Origin: Candidatus Gastranaerophilales bacterium
GTDB taxonomy: Bacteria; Cyanobacteriota; Vampirovibrionia; Gastranaerophilales; Gastranaerophilaceae
DNA length: 64,000 bases
Assembly (NCBI GenBank): GCA_947625305.1
Contig: CANQNW010000008.1
Coordinates: 32,695 to 96,694 of the forward strand
Reading direction: 5' to 3'
The translations under genes and the position numbers were made by a program. Under the pieces are notes generated by a model that was given only the letters and a program-made list of their open reading frames with translations, ran no database searches and was not told the DNA's origin. Below are positions 9,798 to 18,658 of the stretch, in pieces. Positions within the stretch are counted from its first letter, which is position 1, and every line of letters begins with the position of its first letter.

Positions 9798-10751
9798 TTA
9801 CATTTTATATTTTTTAACTAAAATCGGGACAAATTCCTCCCACATTTTGTTGGAGGGATGATGATTATCAATTTTATAATCCGATGTACAATATGGCTTA
9901 TTTGCCGTTTCTTCCATATTAATAATTTCAAATCCCCCCCCCCTTGGATTTGTAAGCTTTTTATATTCTTCCTCCGTAAACCAGGTATTAAGGTTGTGTA
10001 TGTGTTTTAAATCATCTTCATTACAATCATTATCCCAATATAAAAGCATTATTAATTTTGCATGAGGATATCTGTCTTTTATTATATTTACGCTTCTTGA
10101 AAATAAATCAAACATTAATTTTGAGGTTGCTTTTTTATTACTGTTTTTGATTTTTTCAATTCCATACTGAATATATTTTACTGTTAATAACCTGTAGAAG
10201 AACGGGTAAACCCTTTTATTCGCCTGCAGATTTCCTGTTTTATCATAAGTGTAATGTAGATATAAACCTGTATCATGAGGCCATCCTTGATAAAAATACA
10301 GTCTTCTTTTTTGATCGTGAATAAATGTATATATGATATATTCAGGGTCAAGTTTTTCTATAGCTTTATTTATTTGAAGGTGTCTGTACATATGAGAAAT
10401 TGTCCAGCCGTCCTGTGCCAAATTATATACAGGTCTTTTTGTTATTCTTGAAAGTACTCCCGAAAAATTTTCATCATCAGATAATTTATTACCATAAGTA
10501 ACCGAACAGCCAAATAATAATATAGGTTTCTTTTTGTAATCTTTTCCGCTTATCGGTCTTTGTTCTTCAGAAGGTACATCATAAAATCTGTATTCCTCCT
10601 TAACAATATAGCTTTTAAGTACAAACTTAATCGCTTCTAATTTACTCATAAATTGTGATTGAAAATTTACTGCCATTATATAGCATATAATTTCTGAAAT
10701 AATAAAAACAAAAATAAATGCAATTATATTATATAAAATTAATTTTTTCAT
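9798..10751 (-). CDS. Membrane-anchored SGNH-hydrolase-like protein 1, with poly-G tract
   Basis: A 317-residue protein with an N-terminal membrane anchor (about residues 5-27) and an extracytoplasmic SGNH-like domain. The nucleophile block is LLFGCSVTYGNKLS (GxSxxxG form) and the terminal Asp/His block is DNHHPSNKMWEEF. Family members cleave or transfer acyl groups; the substrate is unknown and a surface glycan is an inference. It is one of five paralogues in this window (also 33799, 39740, 40679, 43089). Uniquely among them it has a run of 10 G near codon 270, in frame here (NPRGGGFEI). Loss or gain of one G would replace the last ~45 residues, including the catalytic His block. Shine-Dalgarno AGAGG precedes the ATG. 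Confidence 0.75.
   Translation of the reverse strand: MKKLILYNIIAFIFVFIISEIICYIMAVNFQSQFMSKLEAIKFVLKSYIVKEEYRFYDVPSEEQRPISGKDYKKKPILLFGCSVTYGNKLSDDENFSGVLSRITKRPVYNLAQDGWTISHMYRHLQINKAIEKLDPEYIIYTFIHDQKRRLYFYQGWPHDTGLYLHYTYDKTGNLQANKRVYPFFYRLLTVKYIQYGIEKIKNSNKKATSKLMFDLFSRSVNIIKDRYPHAKLIMLLYWDNDCNEDDLKHIHNLNTWFTEEEYKKLTNPRGGGFEIINMEETANKPYCTSDYKIDNHHPSNKMWEEFVPILVKKYKM
9934..9943 (-). repeat. Poly-G tract, 10 G on the coding strand, in SGNH gene 1
   Basis: Ten consecutive C on the plus strand (G on the coding strand). In this sequence the count keeps the gene in frame. With 9 G the frame shifts and ends at a TAG before the normal stop, losing the DNHHP block. Confidence 0.95.
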
Positions 10752-10762
10752 ATTTCCTCTTA

Positions 10763-10771
10763 TGTTATAAT
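10763..10771 (+). promoter_or_regulatory. Extended -10 box, probable leaderless promoter of the GT-C gene
   Basis: TGTTATAAT contains TATAAT at 10766-10771 with an upstream TG (extended -10), and the ATG at 10778 follows after 6 bases. Confidence 0.6.
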
Positions 10772-10777
10772 TTTTGC

Positions 10778-12265
10778 ATGAAGAATAAATTAAGTCGAGT
10801 TTTAAATATTTTTGAATATCTCTTAGGCTTTTTGATTATTTTATTTGGAATTTATCTGAGATATAAGACATATAGTGCAAATTTGTCTTTTTGGGTTGAT
10901 GAAGATGCTCTTTTTCTTAATTCACAAAATATTTTTAAAGGCACGGAACATTTTTGGCACGGTTTGAATTCTGAATATATTACTCCTTTTATACTTTTAT
11001 TTGGAAGATATTTATATAGAATATTCGGTTATAATGAGTTGGCTTTTAGATTTATACCCTTTGTTTCATCTGTATTAATGCTTCCTTTATTTTTTATATT
11101 CTTAAAGAAAATTATAAAAACCCCTTTTATATCACTTCTGCCGTTATTTTTTATTGCAATAAATCACGAGTTAATATTTTATTCACAATATTTTAAATTT
11201 TATTCTTCTGATTTCCTATGTTCAGTTTTAATAGGTTATTTAATTTTTAATATAAATAAATACAGTAAAAAAGAATTAATTTTATATTCACTTCTTGCCG
11301 TTCTTTTAGCTTACAGTGCCTATAGTTCAATATTTTATTTAACGGGTATATCTTTATGTTTATTTGTACGTTTATTGTTTAATCAATCCAAGGATAATTG
11401 GAAAAAATTTTTAATTTTTGTCCTTCCTTGGTTTTCGTTAACCGTTTTTTACTTTTTTCAAGTAATTACAACAAGAACAAATTACGACAATTATCTGTAT
11501 GAAGCTTGGAAACAGCTTGGTAATTATTTCCCTCAAAATATCGAGGATATTACAAAATTAATATCTTATCATACAAGATTATATGTTGATAATAACACTG
11601 TTATAATTTGGATTATTATTGCACTGTGCGGATTATTTATCTTGTTTAAGAGAAACGGTTTTAAAACATTATGTTTTATTTCGCCTGTTTTTATAATGCT
11701 TTTATTTGGGTATTTTGAATTATTTCCGTTTATTGAAAGACAGACATTATTTTTAATGCCGATATGGCTTATAATATCGGCAAAATCTATTGATTTTATT
11801 GAGTGGAAAAATTTAAGTAAATATTTGCTAATAATTCCTATTATTTGTTTTTGTTTGCTTTTCTACATCTTTAAATATTATGATGCACGATATGTAAATG
11901 ATATTATTTCTAACCCTGATTATTACAGAATGTCAACGGCAAAAGAATTTTATCCCTATTTAATAAAGGATTATAAACCGGACGGACATCATTTAATATA
12001 TTCTCGCGGACGGGATGCAAGCCTTAGAACTTATGATTTAAATAACAGAATTATAAATTTTGAGGACGCTGAAGAAATTAATGACTTTGAAACCTTTATT
12101 AATAATCCAAAGTCCGACAATAAAATAATACATATTTACCTTATGGATTACCCGTATATTGGAACTACGAGCAGTGAGATATATGATTACATTCAAAACA
12201 ACTGTGTAATTATTAAAGAAATTAATGACGGTAAAGGTAAGTATTTAATGTTTCGTAAAAGATAA
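10778..12265 (+). CDS. Polytopic GT-C-type glycosyltransferase
   Basis: About 495 residues with some ten predicted membrane spans. The first external loop holds the acidic pair FWVDEDALF, the place of the catalytic Asp/Glu in the PMT/ArnT (GT39/GT83) fold. That family moves sugars from polyprenyl-phosphate donors onto lipids, proteins or glycans outside the inner membrane. I chose the ATG at 10778 (MKNKLSR) rather than the in-frame ATG at 10718, because the latter would overlap the divergent SGNH gene and an extended -10 box sits exactly 6 bases before 10778. The substrate is unknown; waaA next door suggests envelope glycan work. Confidence 0.75.
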   Translation: MKNKLSRVLNIFEYLLGFLIILFGIYLRYKTYSANLSFWVDEDALFLNSQNIFKGTEHFWHGLNSEYITPFILLFGRYLYRIFGYNELAFRFIPFVSSVLMLPLFFIFLKKIIKTPFISLLPLFFIAINHELIFYSQYFKFYSSDFLCSVLIGYLIFNINKYSKKELILYSLLAVLLAYSAYSSIFYLTGISLCLFVRLLFNQSKDNWKKFLIFVLPWFSLTVFYFFQVITTRTNYDNYLYEAWKQLGNYFPQNIEDITKLISYHTRLYVDNNTVIIWIIIALCGLFILFKRNGFKTLCFISPVFIMLLFGYFELFPFIERQTLFLMPIWLIISAKSIDFIEWKNLSKYLLIIPIICFCLLFYIFKYYDARYVNDIISNPDYYRMSTAKEFYPYLIKDYKPDGHHLIYSRGRDASLRTYDLNNRIINFEDAEEINDFETFINNPKSDNKIIHIYLMDYPYIGTTSSEIYDYIQNNCVIIKEINDGKGKYLMFRKR

Positions 12266-12271
12266 ACTATT

Positions 12272-13522
12272 TTAAATTCTGTCAAGTATGTAGTTTATTG
12301 CGCCTCTGTTCTCATCAAAAACGGATTTTGCATTACGGCAGAAGGTTTGGTATTTATCGTTATCAGTATAGAAGGATTGTAATTCTGTTTTAAATTCTTC
12401 TTCGTTATTTACAATTACTGCACATTTTTTATCGGTTGTAATTTTATATACATCTTTAAAGTTAAATATACACCCGCCTGAAATAACGGGTTTACACCAG
12501 ATATTTGCCTCAAGCGGATTATGTCCTCCTGTTGAAGAAAAGCTTCCGCCAATAAAAGCTATATGGCAGATTGAAAACAATTTAGATAATTCTCCCATTG
12601 TATCCAGCATAATTATTTCATTATTTTCAAAATCCTCGTTATTTGACCGTTTTCCCCATTTATAGCCTGATTTATTTAAAAGTTCAGAAACTTCGTCATA
12701 CCTTTGAGGGTGTCTTGGGGCAAGCATTAATTTTGCATCAGGGCAGTTATTTTTAAGATTTTTAAATGCATTTAATACAATTTCGTCTTCGCCTTTATGA
12801 GTGCTTGCAGCTATAAATACTCTGTAATTATTTGTTTTTAATTGTTTTTTATAGTTTTCAATTTCATCCGTATTAAGATTTTGTGATATATCAAACTTTA
12901 AATTTCCCATAACTTCGGTTTTATCTTTATTAGCTCCGATTCCGATAATCCTTTGTGCATCACCTTCAGACTGCATAAATATTTTTTCATAACGGTTTAA
13001 AACAGGAGATAAAAAGAGTTTTATTTTTTTGTATCCGTCAAAAGAGTGCGGAGAAATTCTGCCGTTTACCGTATAAACTTTAATCCCTTTAAATTTTGCA
13101 ATGGTAACAAAACAAGGCCAAATTTCTGTTTCCGCAATAATAACTTTTTCAGGGGAAAATGTATTTAAAAATGATATTATGCTGAAAAAGAAATCATAAG
13201 GGTAGTATGTTACTTTATCCGCAATTTTATCAAAGGTCTTTTTTGCCAGTTCCTGCCCTGTTTTTGTTGTGGTGGTTACGATTATAATTTCTTCGGGGTG
13301 TCTTATTTTATATTCTTTTATAAGTTCTTTTACCGCATTTACTTCACCAACTGAAACTGCGTGGAATACCGTTGTTTTTTTACCTTTTTTGTCAAAAGAA
13401 TAAAATCCGAGTTTTTCCCAAAAGCCAGCTCTGAACTTTGGCTGCACAATAAAAGCCAATATAATAAAAGGCAGAAGAAGAATTGAAATAATTATTAAAA
13501 CTAAATTGTATATTATAATCAT
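12272..13522 (-). CDS. waaA: 3-deoxy-D-manno-octulosonic acid (KDO) transferase
   Basis: Attaches KDO to lipid A precursors at the inner membrane. The 416 residues start with a membrane segment (about 2-25) followed by the GT-B fold. Family marks include HAVSVGEVNAVKEL (with the catalytic-region Glu), ETEIWPCF, NGRISPHSFDGYKK, AASTHKGEDE, LAPRHPQR and FIGGSFSSTGGHNPLEAN in the donor site. Its presence implies an LPS-type outer membrane. The start codon is 3 bp beyond the secA stop on the same strand, so it is cotranscribed and probably coupled with secA. Confidence 0.93.
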   Translation of the reverse strand: MIIIYNLVLIIISILLLPFIILAFIVQPKFRAGFWEKLGFYSFDKKGKKTTVFHAVSVGEVNAVKELIKEYKIRHPEEIIIVTTTTKTGQELAKKTFDKIADKVTYYPYDFFFSIISFLNTFSPEKVIIAETEIWPCFVTIAKFKGIKVYTVNGRISPHSFDGYKKIKLFLSPVLNRYEKIFMQSEGDAQRIIGIGANKDKTEVMGNLKFDISQNLNTDEIENYKKQLKTNNYRVFIAASTHKGEDEIVLNAFKNLKNNCPDAKLMLAPRHPQRYDEVSELLNKSGYKWGKRSNNEDFENNEIIMLDTMGELSKLFSICHIAFIGGSFSSTGGHNPLEANIWCKPVISGGCIFNFKDVYKITTDKKCAVIVNNEEEFKTELQSFYTDNDKYQTFCRNAKSVFDENRGAINYILDRI

Positions 13523-13525
13523 ATT

Positions 13526-16204
13526 TTATTTGTCTTCTTGTTTTTTATCCTGCATAATGATTTCTTCAGGCTGATTCATTTGGTCAGGAGATACAATTTG
13601 TATCCCGAATTTTGTTCTAAACAGGTGTTTTACCGTATCGCTTTGAATTTCATACATCATGTTGTTAAACATATCGTATGCTTCTTTTTTGTATTCAAGA
13701 AGCGGATTTTTTTGTCCGTATGCTCTTAACCCGATACCGTCACGAAGCATATCAATATTATGAAGGTGGTCAATCCATTTATTATCGACAACCCTTAATA
13801 ATAAATCTTTTTCCAAGTGGCGCATAATATTATTATTGCTGAATGCAACTTCTTTTTCCTGCGCTAAATTGTATTGTTCCGCTACTTGATTATAAAAATT
13901 AACAGTTTGTTCTTCATGTTCTTTATAGGCATCAAGTGCAAAATCTCTAATTTTTGAATATACATTTTCAAATTTCAGCCCTTGAATATCCTTAACTTCT
14001 ATATGTGATAACTGAGGAATAACCGAATGAATTTCCTTAACGAGAGAAACTAAATCCTCGTAAATATATTCATCAGGGTTCATTCCGGGTGCAATATATG
14101 ACTTTAAGAGCCTGTCAACTTCTCTTTCAATCATATACATAATATCTTCATGCAGGTCTGTATTTTCAAGAACACGATTTCTTTGTGCATAGAATTTTTC
14201 TCTTTGTAAATTCATAACATCATCGTATTCAAGTACACTTTTTCTTGCATCAAAGTGGAAAGTTTCAACTTTCTTTTGATTTCTTTCAATCTGTCTTGTA
14301 ATAATTTTATTTTCGATAGCCATATCTTCTTCAATGTTAAAGGAGTTCATTAAAGTAATGATCTGCTGACCGCCGAAAATTCTCATTAAGCTGTCTTCAA
14401 GCGAGAGGAAAAATCTTGTAGAACCGGGGTCACCCTGTCTTGCGGCACGACCTCTCAACTGGTTATCAATACGGCGAGACTCATGTCTTTCCGTCCCTAT
14501 AACGTGCAGTCCGCCTGCTTCAACAACTTTTTTATGTTCTTCTTCCGTTATTTTTCTTGTTTTTTCAAGAACTTCATTTTTGATTTTTTCATAATCAGGT
14601 GTATTTTCAGGGGTTATCCCTTTGGAATCAAGCTCTTGTTTTGCGAGGTATTCAGGATTCCCGCCTAAAAGAATATCGGTGCCTCGTCCTGCCATGTTTG
14701 TTGCTATTGTAACCGCACCATATCTGCCTGCCTGAGCGATAATATATGCTTCTTTTTCGTGATGTTTCGCATTTAGAATATTATGCTTAATTCCTTTTTT
14801 CTTAAGAATATCAGATACAAGTTCGGATTTTTCAATACTTATAGTACCGACTAAAACGGGTCTGCCCTGTTCGTGCATTTTAATTATTTCGTCCACTACG
14901 GAAAGATATTTAATTCTTTCCGTTTTGTATATAATATCTGGAAGGTCAATTCTAATATCCGTTTTATTCGTAGGTATTCTTGTTACTTCAAGATTATATA
15001 TTTTGCCGAATTCTGCCTCTTCTGTCATTGCAGTACCTGTCATACCGGATAGTTTCGGGTATAATCTGAATAAATTCTGGAAGGTAATACTTGCAAGAGT
15101 TTGAGTTTCATCTTGAATTTGAACCGCTTCTTTCGCTTCAACTGCCTGATGAAGTCCGTCTGACCATCTTCTTCCTTCCATAAGTCTGCCCGTAAACTCA
15201 TCAACAATAATAACTTCGCCGTTCTTAATAACATAATCCGTATTAAGATGGAAAAGTTCTTTTGCTTTTAATGCCTGCAGAAGGTGATGTGCATATTGAT
15301 TATTAATATCAAATAAGTCTTGAATTTCAAGAATTTCCTGCGCTCTATCAATACCTTCTTCGGTTAAAATAACATTTTTGTTTTTTTCATCCACTTCATA
15401 GTGTTTATTTTTCTCTAATTGCGGAGCAACTGCAGCCATTGTTCTGTATAGTTCGGCAGATTTATCAAGCCTTCCGCTGATAATAAGCGGTGTTCTTGCT
15501 TCATCAATTAAAATACTGTCAACTTCATCTATAATTGCGTAATTATAAGGTCTTTGAACTCTTTGCTCAACTGATGTTGCCATATTGTCACGAAGATAAT
15601 CAAAGCCGAATTCGTTGTTTGTTCCATAGGTTATATCACATAAATATGCCTGTTTCTTTCGGTTAAAGTCTTCATAATCATTCATTCCCGAAAGAATTAC
15701 ACCAACAGACAGTCCTAAAAACTTATATATTTTGCCCATCCAATCGCTGTCTCTTTGAGCAAGGTAATCGTTAACCGTAACAATATGAACACCCTTCCCC
15801 GTAAGGGCATTTAAATATGCGGGAAGTGTTGCAACAAGAGTTTTCCCTTCACCTGTTCTCATTTCAGCTATTTGACCTTCGTGAAGAAAAATTCCGCCTA
15901 ACAGCTGAACGTCAAAGTGTCTCATATTAAGAACTCTTTTACCTGCTTCTCTGACGGTTGCAAAAGCTTCGGGCAATATTGCATCAAGTGCCTGTTTTTC
16001 AAGTTCTCTGTCTTTTTTTATGTCATTAGATGTTGGACGTTTTGCCAGTATTTCTTTAAATTCTGCGGTTTTATTCCTTAACTGTTCATCAGTTAATTTA
16101 GAAAATTCTTCTTCAAGTTTATTTATATGCTCTACAATCGGCATCATTTTTTTGATTTTATTGTTATTAGGATCGCCCAGTATTTTTAACAACAGGTCAA
16201 TCAT
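13526..16204 (-). CDS. secA: Preprotein translocase ATPase SecA
   Basis: Motor of Sec protein export at the inner membrane. The 892 residues show nucleotide-binding fold 1 with Walker A (MRTGEGKTLVATLPAYL) and DEVDSILIDEARTPLI, then the preprotein cross-linking domain (GMTGTA), then fold 2 (TNMAGRGTDILLGG, QLRGRAARQGDPGS), and the helical wing/scaffold. The C-terminus ends after QPEEIIMQDKK without the zinc-binding Cys tail seen in many SecA proteins; short tails are also known. It is followed directly by waaA. Confidence 0.98.
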   Translation of the reverse strand: MIDLLLKILGDPNNNKIKKMMPIVEHINKLEEEFSKLTDEQLRNKTAEFKEILAKRPTSNDIKKDRELEKQALDAILPEAFATVREAGKRVLNMRHFDVQLLGGIFLHEGQIAEMRTGEGKTLVATLPAYLNALTGKGVHIVTVNDYLAQRDSDWMGKIYKFLGLSVGVILSGMNDYEDFNRKKQAYLCDITYGTNNEFGFDYLRDNMATSVEQRVQRPYNYAIIDEVDSILIDEARTPLIISGRLDKSAELYRTMAAVAPQLEKNKHYEVDEKNKNVILTEEGIDRAQEILEIQDLFDINNQYAHHLLQALKAKELFHLNTDYVIKNGEVIIVDEFTGRLMEGRRWSDGLHQAVEAKEAVQIQDETQTLASITFQNLFRLYPKLSGMTGTAMTEEAEFGKIYNLEVTRIPTNKTDIRIDLPDIIYKTERIKYLSVVDEIIKMHEQGRPVLVGTISIEKSELVSDILKKKGIKHNILNAKHHEKEAYIIAQAGRYGAVTIATNMAGRGTDILLGGNPEYLAKQELDSKGITPENTPDYEKIKNEVLEKTRKITEEEHKKVVEAGGLHVIGTERHESRRIDNQLRGRAARQGDPGSTRFFLSLEDSLMRIFGGQQIITLMNSFNIEEDMAIENKIITRQIERNQKKVETFHFDARKSVLEYDDVMNLQREKFYAQRNRVLENTDLHEDIMYMIEREVDRLLKSYIAPGMNPDEYIYEDLVSLVKEIHSVIPQLSHIEVKDIQGLKFENVYSKIRDFALDAYKEHEEQTVNFYNQVAEQYNLAQEKEVAFSNNNIMRHLEKDLLLRVVDNKWIDHLHNIDMLRDGIGLRAYGQKNPLLEYKKEAYDMFNNMMYEIQSDTVKHLFRTKFGIQIVSPDQMNQPEEIIMQDKKQEDK

Positions 16205-16374
16205 TATCCCTTAATCTCCGTTAATCTACCTATTACAAGAATTTTAACATATAAATATTTATTTTAAAGATAGTTTATTTTATCTTAATGTTTCGTTATA
16301 TTTTAAAATTTTTATTAAAGTTTTTTTATTCTTTTCCGATTTATAATACTGAATAGTATTAAAGGAGTTTTTTT

Positions 16375-17793
16375 ATGCCTATAGATCCTACCGGGCAGGT
16401 AAATTTAACAGGAAATTATAATATTAAAAATAATAATATTAATAATAGTGAAGAAATGAATATGCCAATCAGTATTTTTAATAGAAATGGTGTATATTTA
16501 TATTCTGAACCGGCCCAAGTATTGCAGGATTATCCGGTAGAAGAAGAAACTGAAGAAGATAAATTATGTTCAGTTAGTGAATTTTATTCTGAATTAGATG
16601 TTGCTAAACAGCAGGTGGATAATAAAAGAGCCCAAATTAATATTATATTAAACGGGACTGGGTCTAATGAGCAATTAAATCAGGAACAAAGAGTATTTAA
16701 TAAATGGTATGACACTATGCTTGTATCCTTGGATGAAGAGGCTGATAATATACCTGATGAACAATTAGAGGAGTATGAAACATTACAAGATGCCTTGTTA
16801 CAAAATATTGAATCAAGTAATTTAGTATTTACTTTAACATCTGATGTAATGGATATTAAAGACGAAATTGCCTCTGTTATGGAAGAAATTGATAAAGAGA
16901 AATTAGAGTTAAAAAAACTTGAATTAAGATATTCATCTATGCCTCAGGACAGAAATGAAGATAGGGAACAATTTCCTAAAGACAGTACAATGCGTACACA
17001 ATTGAAATTGAGCAGAAAAGATGTTGAAAGAGATATTAAAAATAAAAATGCCTCTATTGACGGTTTAGAAACAAGAATGAATGAATTAAAGTCTTTATTA
17101 AGTGATAAAATGTTTGAACTTAATACTGCGGAGATGAATTATAAACCTGAATTACTTGCGCAGGAAAGAGATGAAATTATATCGCACTTGAAACCTTTTA
17201 TGGCTGAGGAAAATACTAAAATTGCAATGTTTGCCGTAAACAGACATCTAAATACTTTAAATGACATAAAAAGCGGTATGCTAGAGGGTATGCTTGATGA
17301 ATTAAATTCAAGAGAAAAGTATGCCGATTTAAAACGATATGAATTTGATAAGGCTGAATTTAATTATGATACGGAAAAAGAAAAATTATTTAAAGAAAGA
17401 TTTTCACAAAAATTAAATAAATTGCATCCTGATTCAGTATTTTTACCCCGTATTGATTTTATTATAGATACGGCAAATAAATACGAAATTGAGCCTGAAT
17501 TACTGGCTGCTATAATGTGTAAAGAATCACTCTGGGGTGATGATGAAACTTGTGTTGATGAAAACAGATTTGGCGGTGTTAAAGGCGGTGACGGCGACTT
17601 TAATTCATATTCAGATGTAGAAGAGGGTATTGAGGCTGTTGCCAAAAACCTTGCAAGCTATGTCGAAAGATTTGACAGTGTTGATGAAATAAGTATATAT
17701 GAACTTAAAGATATAGGTGCAATATGGTGTCCCGGCTCAGAAGCATGGCTTAGACAGACTGAGGAAATATATTGTTCACTTAAGTGGGGCTAA
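16375..17793 (+). CDS. Coiled-coil protein with C-terminal lysozyme-like domain
   Basis: A 472-residue protein. The N-terminus is Asn-rich and polar, with no classical signal peptide. Residues about 80-320 form long charged helices likely to be coiled coil. The last ~130 residues (PRIDFIIDTANKYEIEPELL, AAIMCKESLWG, NRFGGVKGGDGDF, GSEAWLRQTEEIYCSL) resemble lytic transglycosylase/glucosaminidase domains, with Glu in CKES as candidate catalytic acid. A peptidoglycan-cleaving role is an inference. AAAGGAG precedes the ATG. The absence of an obvious export signal in a putative muramidase is odd. Confidence 0.65.
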   Translation: MPIDPTGQVNLTGNYNIKNNNINNSEEMNMPISIFNRNGVYLYSEPAQVLQDYPVEEETEEDKLCSVSEFYSELDVAKQQVDNKRAQINIILNGTGSNEQLNQEQRVFNKWYDTMLVSLDEEADNIPDEQLEEYETLQDALLQNIESSNLVFTLTSDVMDIKDEIASVMEEIDKEKLELKKLELRYSSMPQDRNEDREQFPKDSTMRTQLKLSRKDVERDIKNKNASIDGLETRMNELKSLLSDKMFELNTAEMNYKPELLAQERDEIISHLKPFMAEENTKIAMFAVNRHLNTLNDIKSGMLEGMLDELNSREKYADLKRYEFDKAEFNYDTEKEKLFKERFSQKLNKLHPDSVFLPRIDFIIDTANKYEIEPELLAAIMCKESLWGDDETCVDENRFGGVKGGDGDFNSYSDVEEGIEAVAKNLASYVERFDSVDEISIYELKDIGAIWCPGSEAWLRQTEEIYCSLKWG

Positions 17794-17905
17794 TTTTATA
17801 AAAATATAATTGTAAATTTTTCTTAACATTTTATGATAAAAAGGCAAAAAATAACCTTTATCGGTTTAATTGTAGTAGAATTAAATAGTAAGAAAGGTTA
17901 TTATC

Positions 17906-18595
17906 ATGAATATTTCTGCAGTGAATTGTACACCTATTAAACCTCAAACTTTTGGTAATAATATATCAGATGATTATCAAAAACTTTGTAAACTTGAAGA
18001 TTTTTCCGATGGGGTTATAGATGAATTTGTTGCATCAGAACAACAAGATAAAAAAACTAATATAAAGAAACCTCTTGCAGCAGCTGCTTCTGTCGGACTT
18101 GCTGCTATGCTTGCTTTTGCATCAGGTAAACTTGCAGCTAATAAAATTGCTGAAGTATTAAAATCAGCACATGTTGATTTACCGGGGGTTATGGATAATT
18201 CTTTAAGAAAAGTTTCAGGCAAAATGAAAGAAACAGCATCTAAACTTTTAACCGAAGATCCTGCAACAAAATCAGCAAAAGCAAAAAATGTTCTTTCTAA
18301 AATTATTTCAACTACTGAAAATGTAGCTAAAAAAGGTTATAAGAAAATTGCTTATTCAAGAGTTTTAGCAGAAGATACAGCAGAAGTTATTAAATCAAAA
18401 GCATTCGCTAATATGGGCGGTGCACTTGGTGTTGCTACTATATTACCTACGGTTTGCGCTAAAGATAACGATGAAAACGGTGTTGCTGATATTCTCCAAA
18501 TCGGTCAAAATGCATATACAGGTACCAAAACCAAAATGTCTGATATGTTAAATAATGTCGGCAAACTCAGTGACTTAGTTTCAATATTGACATAA
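17906..18595 (+). CDS. Hypothetical protein, Ala/Lys-rich
   Basis: A 229-residue protein that I do not recognise. The N-terminus (MNISAVNCTPIKPQTFGNN) resembles that of the DHH protein at 35009 (MEISKINSITSFKANKM). A hydrophobic Ala-rich helix (about residues 55-75, AAAASVGLAAMLAFASGKLA) may cross a membrane, followed by Lys/Ala-rich helices. AAGG lies upstream of the ATG and a strong terminator follows, so it is its own transcription unit. Confidence 0.7.
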   Translation: MNISAVNCTPIKPQTFGNNISDDYQKLCKLEDFSDGVIDEFVASEQQDKKTNIKKPLAAAASVGLAAMLAFASGKLAANKIAEVLKSAHVDLPGVMDNSLRKVSGKMKETASKLLTEDPATKSAKAKNVLSKIISTTENVAKKGYKKIAYSRVLAEDTAEVIKSKAFANMGGALGVATILPTVCAKDNDENGVADILQIGQNAYTGTKTKMSDMLNNVGKLSDLVSILT

Positions 18596-18611
18596 TTAGT
18601 AATTAAAATAT

Positions 18612-18647
18612 AAAAAAGACTGCTATACAAGGCAGTCTTTTTTTTTT
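18612..18647 (+). terminator. Terminator whose U-run abuts the next promoter
   Basis: AAAGACTGC (18615-18623) pairs with GCAGTCTTT (18632-18640), followed by a run of T to 18647. The TATAAT of the folP promoter begins at the last T, so terminator and -10 box are fused. Confidence 0.88.
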
Positions 18648-18652
18648 ATAAT
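18647..18652 (+). promoter_or_regulatory. -10 box of a probable leaderless promoter for folP
   Basis: TATAAT followed by 6 bases and then the ATG at 18659. No Shine-Dalgarno can fit. Confidence 0.6.
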
Positions 18653-18658
18653 TTAATT

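Noticed and set aside
10718..10777. Upstream start of the GT-C gene at 10718
   Set aside because: It would overlap the divergent SGNH gene, whereas an extended -10 box sits exactly before 10778.
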